Assembly (NCBI GenBank): GCA_020720525.1
Contig: DYON01000003.1
Location: 8,257-41,053, forward strand
Length of the DNA stretch: 32,797 nucleotides
Direction of reading: 5' to 3'
Source: Acetofilamentum sp.
GTDB lineage: Bacteria; Bacteroidota; Bacteroidia; Bacteroidales; DTU049
The notes beneath the pieces are model-generated. The model had not been told where the DNA came from and searched no databases. It worked only from the letters and a program-made list of their open reading frames with translations. Of this stretch, positions 26,914-32,797 are shown piece after piece. The stretch's first letter is position 1. Each line of letters begins with the position of its first letter. Both the position numbers and the translations under genes were made by a program.

Positions 26914-28499
26914 TGCATGCCTCTGCTGTTCGGTTCTTCTTTTTAGCCATTGCATTGATTTGTGCAAATTCTGTATTTGCTCAAGAGAAGAAAAAAATTC
27001 TTCTCAAGTCGGCCAACGAACTCGAATTTAATAAGCCTGTAAATCCCGACGTGCAAATTTTGCGCGGAAATGTGGTTTTTCAGCACGAAGAGTCGCTTAT
27101 GTATTGCGATAGTGCTTATTTGTATATTCATACAAATGCAATGGATGCTTTTGGAAATGTACATGTTAAAGTATCGGATACAACTCAGATTTATGGAGAA
27201 AAACTCCACTACGATGGCAACAAAAAAACGGCTGTCATGGAGAAAGATGTTCAGCTTATCGACAACAAAATTATTCTCAGAACCAACAAACTCACCTACG
27301 ATATAGGCAAAGGTGTTGGCTACTATCTCGATGGCGCTGTGATTGAAGACCCAAGCAATACTCTTGTGAGTAAACATGGCTACTATTATGCGGGTAGCAA
27401 AGAGTTTTTCTTTCGCCACGATGTGGTTGTTACTGGCAATAATTTCAAACTTACTTCGGATAGTTTGATGTACAATACCATCACCGAACAAGTCAATTTT
27501 TATGGCAATACGCATATTATTAGCGATAGCACCCACATTTTTTGCAACAGTGGTTGGTACAATACCAAAACCGATAGAACATTGCTTACCGATAGGGCTC
27601 GCATGATTAATGGTTCATCAGTACTTGAAGGCGACACATTGTATTACGACCGCCGCGTGGGCGAGGGAACAGCTACTCGCAATGTGGTGTTTCGCGATAC
27701 CCTTGAGAGCATTATGCTTCGCTCGGGGCTTGGCATTTTTCATCAAGCCGATAGTTCTATTCTTGCAACCGACAGCGCTGTTTTTATCACCTGGGATGCT
27801 TCCGATTCGCTTTATTTGCACGGCGATACTCTTTTTTCGCGAAAAGACACTCTTTTGGGTCGCGAAGTGAAGGTTTTTCATCACGTGAGATTTTTTCGCG
27901 CCGATATGCAAGGAGTGTGCGATTCGCTCTATTATTGCGAATCCGATTCGCTTATGCGGATGTATGTCGATCCTTGCTTATGGTCCGATTCTACTCAAAT
28001 GACAGCCGACTATATGCAGTTTCTCACCGATAAGGGTCATATTTTAGAATTGTTCATGCGAAACAATGCTTTTATTGCTTCGCACTACTCCGACAACGAC
28101 TACCAACAAGTGAAGGGCGATATGATGAAAGGGTATTTTGTCAACAACGAGCTGAATCTGATGAAAGTGTTTGGTAGCACTGAAACAATTTACTTCATTG
28201 AAGATGAAAATGGTGGAAAAACGGGAATCAACAAGTCGAAATCGACAGCCTTAGATATGCACTTCGAGGAAAAAGAAGTTACCGCTATCGATATGAATGG
28301 AAGCCCAATTGGGACTATTTATCCGCACCGCGAACTCTCGTCGGAGCAGCGCAAATTGAGTGGATTTTTGTGGCGTGGTCTTGTTAGACCGTTGAATCCC
28401 GAAGATGTGTTTCGCAACGATTCAAGCACTGGAAACAACCAAAACAGTGGACGTGGACGTGGTGGACAGTTCGAACAAAATAAAACTGCTCCCGAATAA
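26913..28499 (+). CDS. OstA-like (LptA/LptD-N-related) outer-membrane/LPS transport-associated protein
   Basis: ATG overlaps the upstream stop (TGATG). Signal peptide; VQILRGNVVFQHEESLMYCDSAYLYIHTNAMDAFGNVHVKVSDTTQIYGEKLHYDGNKKTAVMEKDVQLIDNKIILRTNKLTYD is typical of Bacteroidetes OstA-like proteins. Confidence 0.88.
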   Translation: MHASAVRFFFLAIALICANSVFAQEKKKILLKSANELEFNKPVNPDVQILRGNVVFQHEESLMYCDSAYLYIHTNAMDAFGNVHVKVSDTTQIYGEKLHYDGNKKTAVMEKDVQLIDNKIILRTNKLTYDIGKGVGYYLDGAVIEDPSNTLVSKHGYYYAGSKEFFFRHDVVVTGNNFKLTSDSLMYNTITEQVNFYGNTHIISDSTHIFCNSGWYNTKTDRTLLTDRARMINGSSVLEGDTLYYDRRVGEGTATRNVVFRDTLESIMLRSGLGIFHQADSSILATDSAVFITWDASDSLYLHGDTLFSRKDTLLGREVKVFHHVRFFRADMQGVCDSLYYCESDSLMRMYVDPCLWSDSTQMTADYMQFLTDKGHILELFMRNNAFIASHYSDNDYQQVKGDMMKGYFVNNELNLMKVFGSTETIYFIEDENGGKTGINKSKSTALDMHFEEKEVTAIDMNGSPIGTIYPHRELSSEQRKLSGFLWRGLVRPLNPEDVFRNDSSTGNNQNSGRGRGGQFEQNKTAPE

Positions 28500-28516
28500 A
28501 AAAAATAGACTAAACT

Positions 28517-29335
28517 GTGCACGAAACTGTTCTGAAACCTATAAAGCGAAGCGGATTAAGGCATTTTTTTGCTCGGGAATTCTATACCTGCAAGCGCCGA
28601 ATAATATGGCTTGTTGGAAATACACGTTTTGCACAATCGGTTTCGCTTCGGCAATTGCCTTATGTTGTGTTCGAGCACAAGTCGGTTGTAATGCGACCTC
28701 TTAAAGATGTTGATATGCAATTGCAGCGAAACAAAAAAGTCAATTTGTCAATTGCTATAAAACCCATTCACCAAATTGTGATTGCTCCTGGCGAGACATT
28801 TTCGCTGTGGAAACTTGTTGGACGCCCTCGAAGCAGCAAAGGTTATCTCGAAGGACTGACCCTGTCGCGTGGGCAAATTTCAACAGGAGTTGGCGGTGGT
28901 TTGTGTCAGCTGGGCAATTTGCTGTTTTGGATTTTTATGAACAGTCCGCTTAGTATTGTTGAGCGTCACCGACATTCGTACGATGTGTTTCCCGATATTA
29001 ATCGCAAAGTTCCTTTTGGAGCAGGTGCAACTTTGGTTTACAACTATATCGACTTGCAAGTGAAGAATAACACCGAACAGCAATATCAGATTCTACTTTG
29101 GCTCGACGATGAATATCTCCATGGAAGCCTACTTTGCGAATCGCCACTGCTGAAAGAGTATCGCATCGAAGAAAAATACCACTTCTTTCGTCAAGAATCG
29201 TGGGGAGGATACTCCCGTCACAATCAAATTGCCCGCATTGAAACCGATTTGCAAACTCAAGTCGAAACCGAAACGTTTTGGGTCGAAAATCATGCATTGC
29301 TTATGTATAGGCCGTTTTTGAATACAACAAATTAG
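28517..29335 (+). CDS. VanW family protein
   Basis: GTG start; IAPGETFSLWKLVGRPRSSKGYLEGLTLSRGQISTGVGGGLCQLGNLLFWIFMNSPLSIVERHRHSYDVFP: VanW domain. Confidence 0.88.
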   Translation: MHETVLKPIKRSGLRHFFAREFYTCKRRIIWLVGNTRFAQSVSLRQLPYVVFEHKSVVMRPLKDVDMQLQRNKKVNLSIAIKPIHQIVIAPGETFSLWKLVGRPRSSKGYLEGLTLSRGQISTGVGGGLCQLGNLLFWIFMNSPLSIVERHRHSYDVFPDINRKVPFGAGATLVYNYIDLQVKNNTEQQYQILLWLDDEYLHGSLLCESPLLKEYRIEEKYHFFRQESWGGYSRHNQIARIETDLQTQVETETFWVENHALLMYRPFLNTTN

Positions 29336-29370
29336 TGTTTTGAATTTTGTGAATTAATCGGTCTTTAGCC

Positions 29371-29440
29371 GACAGTAAACGGTTACAAATGCTTATAAGT
29401 GTTTATATCCGTTTATAAACGACTATAAACGTTTAATAAC
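29371..29440. repeat. Degenerate 10-bp phased repeat array upstream of ssb, consensus GTTTATAAAC
   Basis: Seven consecutive 10-mers: gacagtaaac ggttacaaat gcttataagt gtttatatcc gtttataaac gactataaac gtttaataac. Central 12-bp palindrome CGTTTATAAACG at 29410-29421. Confidence 0.75.
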
Positions 29441-29495
29441 CGACTAAAATGGATGACGGTTGCGACCTTTGTTCTAACTTTTAAAAATCAAAATT

Positions 29496-29837
29496 ATGAA
29501 CAAGGTTGAATTAATTGGTCGAATTGGAAAAGCTCCTGAAATCAAAACAACAAAGAACGGAAACAAACTAGCCACGTTTTCGATAGCCATCAACGAAGGC
29601 TATTTGAATGGTTTTGGCGAATTCGTAAACAATACGAGCTGGCATCGCATTGTGCTCTGGGGCGAAGAAGTCGCCAAATACGAAGCATTGCTCAAAAGTG
29701 GTGCTCAATTGTATGTGAGTGGAAAACTCAACAACAATAGCTATACCGACAAAGAGGGCAATAAACGTACGGTTACCCAAATTATTGGTCAGCTAATCGA
29801 AGATAGGCCTAATGGCGTGTCGCAAGGAGCTGTTTGA
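29496..29837 (+). CDS. ssb: Single-stranded DNA-binding protein (short, 113 aa)
   Basis: MNKVELIGRIGKAPEIKTTKNGNKLATFSIAINE...WHRIVLWGEEVAKYEALLKSGAQLYVSGKLNNNSYTDKEGNKRTVTQIIGQLIE: OB-fold SSB. Confidence 0.93.
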   Translation: MNKVELIGRIGKAPEIKTTKNGNKLATFSIAINEGYLNGFGEFVNNTSWHRIVLWGEEVAKYEALLKSGAQLYVSGKLNNNSYTDKEGNKRTVTQIIGQLIEDRPNGVSQGAV

Positions 29838-30022
29838 TAAAAATCTATCTAACAATTCTGCATTCGGGCCGATGTATGTTTGCCATTCAGCATTTACACC
29901 CGATGCAGGTTGTTTTTAAACTATTTCTTCACTCTGCACAACGCTTTTGTTGTTGTGGTTGTATGTAGCAACGTAGCAAAACCTATTTGGCGAAAAATGA
30001 TTATTTTTGCAATAAAAATACA

Positions 30023-30496
30023 ATGAAAAATTTGTTTCTTATTTTAATAGTAATTGCTGCCATTGCTTTATCTTCTTGTGAGAAAGATAGCGACGGTACA
30101 CCAGTGATTATCAACCCCAATGCAGCAATGAATTGCCAAATTGATGGTCAGAGTTGGACTGCTTTTACACGTGTGACTACCAATACATCTGGCACTTTTG
30201 TTATCAATGGTAGTGCTCTTTCTAGCGATGCATTGAACATTACAATAGCTGGTGAAACTGTTGGAACTTACACTTTAGGCACTGCACAATTTGGTTTTTC
30301 CGGTTCTTATAGCCCAGTTGCATCTAATCCAGATAGCGCATACACTGCTTTGAATGGAACTGTTGTAATAACCGAATTGAATACTACAATGAAGAAGATT
30401 TCTGGTACATTTCAGTTCAACGCAATCAATGTTTTGAACAACAATCTAAACAAAGCTATTACAGACGGCGTTTTCACATCTTTGTCATACAATTAA
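30023..30496 (+). CDS. DUF6252-like lipoprotein
   Basis: MKNLFLILIVIAAIALSSCEKD lipobox, NCQIDGQSWTAF...ISGTFQFNAIN pattern. ATG at 30023 preferred over ORF-track start 29987. Confidence 0.7.
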   Translation: MKNLFLILIVIAAIALSSCEKDSDGTPVIINPNAAMNCQIDGQSWTAFTRVTTNTSGTFVINGSALSSDALNITIAGETVGTYTLGTAQFGFSGSYSPVASNPDSAYTALNGTVVITELNTTMKKISGTFQFNAINVLNNNLNKAITDGVFTSLSYN

Positions 30497-30593
30497 GTCT
30501 TGTTTGTGTTTTTTCGAAATGTCTTGCCGAAAATTTGCTGTCTCAGTTTTTGTTCTTCGATGAGTAAGCGTAAATATTGCGTATTTTTGCAGA

Positions 30594-31778
30594 ATGAATG
30601 ATCAGCTATACTCCTACACTTTCAAAACACTGTCTGGCCTTGAGCCTTTGCTAGAAAGAGAACTTATTGATGCCGGTGCCGAAGAAATTTCGCCTGTAAA
30701 ACGTGGTTTCTGCTTCAAGGGAAACGAAGAATTGATGTACAAACTCAATTACACTTCGCGCTACGGAATTCGACTTCTAATTGAAGTGTTGAGATTTGAA
30801 TTTACCAACAAGGAAGATTTTCTCAAACAAGTGAAAGCATTTGAGTGGGATACCTATATTTCTACCGACAAAACAATGGCTGTTGATGCTGTGGTTACCA
30901 CAAGTGAATTGTTTAAAAATAGTCATTTTGCCGAGCAACTCACCAAAGACGGTATTGTCGATTTTTTTCGAAATCGATATGGGTTGCGCCCAGCAGTCGA
31001 TAAGGAATTTCCTGATATGTTGGTAAATGCTTACATCAATGGGAATGTATGTGTAATGTCGGTAGATAGCTCTGGCGATTCGCTTCATAAGCGTGGATAT
31101 CGCATTGCAGCTCACGTAGCACCACTCAACGAAGTGCTGGCTGCAGGTATTGTTGGGCTTTCGGGTTGGAATATGGATTGCGATTTTGTAGATCCCATGT
31201 GTGGTTCGGGGACTATTCTTATTGAAGCAGCCATGCTTGCCAACAATATTCCTGCTGGCTTTTATCGTAAACGATATGGCTTTATGGGGTGGCAAACATT
31301 CAAACCTGCCATGTTCGAGCGCGTCAAAAAAGAAGCATCGGAGCAGGGAATCGAATTCGAACATCGCATTATTGGAATGGATAGGTCCGACGATTCGTTG
31401 CGCTCGGCTCAGCGAAATATTATTAATGCGAAGCTCAACAAAGATATTGAGCTTAAATCGGGCAATTTTTTCGAAATTGAACTCGACGAACCAAGTTTTT
31501 TGGTGTTCAATCCACCATACGATGCACGAATGCCGATTGAAAACAGTAGAGAATATTATGAGAAAATCGGCGATACAATCAAAAACAAGCTTAAAGGCTC
31601 AACAACCTGGATGATTGTGGGCAACGAAGACCTTTGGAAAAGCATTGGGCTAAAAACAAGTAAAAAAATTCCGTTGTTGAATGGGATGATTGAAAGCCGA
31701 CTTTTGTGTTTTGAATCTTATAGCGGAAGCAAGCGATATACCGAAAATCCAGAATTTACCAACGATGGCGAAGAATAA
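30594..31778 (+). CDS. THUMP-domain class I SAM-dependent RNA methyltransferase (RlmL/RlmKL N-terminal-like)
   Basis: LEPLLERELIDAGAEEISPVKRGFCFKG (THUMP region), SLHKRGYRIAAHVAPLNEVLAAGIV, VDPMCGSGTILIEAAMLANNIPAG, FLVFNPPYDARM. Confidence 0.93.
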   Translation: MNDQLYSYTFKTLSGLEPLLERELIDAGAEEISPVKRGFCFKGNEELMYKLNYTSRYGIRLLIEVLRFEFTNKEDFLKQVKAFEWDTYISTDKTMAVDAVVTTSELFKNSHFAEQLTKDGIVDFFRNRYGLRPAVDKEFPDMLVNAYINGNVCVMSVDSSGDSLHKRGYRIAAHVAPLNEVLAAGIVGLSGWNMDCDFVDPMCGSGTILIEAAMLANNIPAGFYRKRYGFMGWQTFKPAMFERVKKEASEQGIEFEHRIIGMDRSDDSLRSAQRNIINAKLNKDIELKSGNFFEIELDEPSFLVFNPPYDARMPIENSREYYEKIGDTIKNKLKGSTTWMIVGNEDLWKSIGLKTSKKIPLLNGMIESRLLCFESYSGSKRYTENPEFTNDGEE

Positions 31779-32382
31779 TTTTTATGTTGTTTGGAGAGGC
31801 CATGCTACAGGCATTTATTCGTCGTGGGACGAATGCCGCCAGCAAATAGATGGATTCCCTGGCGCTCAATACAAAGGATATCCAACATTAGCCGCGGCCA
31901 AAGCTGCACAAAAAGAAGGCTATTCTATTACTCCCAAAAAAGCGGAACAACTTACTTCGTTCAATGGCGATACGAAGCCTGAACCATTAAGTATTTGTGT
32001 AGATGCCGCATGCAGCGGAAATCCTGGACCCATGGAATACCGTGGTGTGTGGATAGAAACCCGCGATGAGATTTTCCGACAAGGACCATTTGCGTATGCA
32101 AACAACAATGTTGGCGAATTTTTAGCCATTGTACATGGTCTAGCTTGGCTTGCCGAAAATAAAATGGACTTAATGCTGTATTCCGACTCGGTTACCGCTA
32201 TTTCGTGGGTTCGAAACCGAAAAGCCAAAACCGAACTGGTTGCAAAACCAAGCAACGAAAAAGTATTTCAGTTGATCAAACGCGCAGAAAATTGGCTGCA
32301 AAACAACCCAGTACATGCAAAAGTGCGCAAATGGGAAACTAAAATTTGGGGCGAAATTCCTGCCGATTTCGGCAGAAAATAA
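31765..32382 (+). CDS. Ribonuclease H with N-terminal viroplasmin (hybrid-binding) domain
   Basis: FYVVWRGHATGIYSSWDECRQQIDGFPGAQYKGYPTLAAAKAA (viroplasmin), ICVDAACSGNPGPMEYRGV, NNVGEFLAIVHGLAW, LYSDSVTAISWV (RNase H catalytic motifs). ATG at 31765 overlaps the upstream stop by 14 nt. Confidence 0.93.
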   Translation: MAKNNFYVVWRGHATGIYSSWDECRQQIDGFPGAQYKGYPTLAAAKAAQKEGYSITPKKAEQLTSFNGDTKPEPLSICVDAACSGNPGPMEYRGVWIETRDEIFRQGPFAYANNNVGEFLAIVHGLAWLAENKMDLMLYSDSVTAISWVRNRKAKTELVAKPSNEKVFQLIKRAENWLQNNPVHAKVRKWETKIWGEIPADFGRK

Positions 32383-32386
32383 ATAA

Positions 32387-32608
32387 TCAATTATTGGGAA
32401 TAGGCGCACCATATTTGGTGAGCGTTGTGGAGTCCTTTATGTCAACAGGAACACCATATTTGGTGTTGGGCTGGTTTTGATACGAGTCGGTCGGTGATCC
32501 GTATTTGGTGGTATGTAAATTGCGTTTACACGAAGAATTTAGCATGAATAAACACAACGCAGAAATGCTGAAAAGCAAAAAACGCCTTATACTTGTAAAC
32601 AACTTCAT
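32387..32608 (-). CDS. Small lipoprotein with three TKYGxP repeats
   Basis: MKLFTSIRRFLLFSISALCLFMLNSSCKRN (lipobox), then TKYGSPTD, TKYGVPVD, TKYGAPIP. Alternative start 32626. Confidence 0.65.
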   Translation of the reverse strand: MKLFTSIRRFLLFSISALCLFMLNSSCKRNLHTTKYGSPTDSYQNQPNTKYGVPVDIKDSTTLTKYGAPIPNN

Positions 32609-32797
32609 GGCTTTTATTTTTGGCAAATGTATTAAAAATATGGTTACTACTCAGCTGCGAATTCAACAATAAAATGTTTTGGTATAGGCGTTTAGACCGC
32701 TGTTGTTAGTTTTCTATTATTCAGCCTAATAGGCTCATTAAACACCATCCTTTTTAGGAGTAAATTGAATGTTGACCCCATCATGTACCTTCTGTTA

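Noticed and set aside
29840-30022. Non-coding RNA candidate between ssb and the DUF6252-like gene
   Set aside because: A TATGTTTG box is present at 29875 but I see no terminator hairpin or clear structure.
32640-32797. Open minus-strand frame at the window edge (..NRRYMMGSTFNLLLKRMVFNEPIRLNNRKLTTAV*), possibly a gene or transposase 3' end
   Set aside because: Only about 34 codons visible and another minus frame (..QKVHDGVNIQFTPKKDGV*) is equally plausible; no family can be assigned.

Overview
This window is chromosomal DNA from a Bacteroidetes-like bacterium. Supporting signs are two type IX secretion (T9SS) C-terminal sorting domains, TAnnTTTG-type -7 promoter boxes, an OstA-like protein, PepSY-like repeats and DUF6252-like lipoproteins. 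Most of it is ordinary: ruvB, an etfB-etfA-acyl-CoA dehydrogenase operon, an S9 dipeptidyl peptidase, a two-gene citrate lyase cluster, relA/spoT, a Fur-family regulator, purA, a PepSY-like/OstA-like/VanW cluster, ssb, an rlmL-like methyltransferase and a viroplasmin-type RNase H. A giant (about 2.7 kaa) repeat-containing secreted T9SS protein fills about 8 kb. Points worth a second look: (i) an intergenic element present twice (about 1121-1215 and 3507-3605) with the same order of GGGTTTAGTC boxes, three forward and two reverse, around a perfect hairpin; (ii) a fused CitD-CitE protein; (iii) a 1650-bp in-frame internal duplication in the giant protein, including 80 bp of perfect identity; (iv) a helically phased 10-bp repeat array upstream of ssb; (v) a perfect 9-4-9 palindrome in front of the fur-like gene; (vi) a small lipoprotein with three TKYGxP repeats; (vii) an orphan terminator suggesting a small RNA. 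I see no CRISPR array, tRNA, rRNA or complete insertion sequence. All assignments come from reading the sequence and recalling family motifs; no searches were run.
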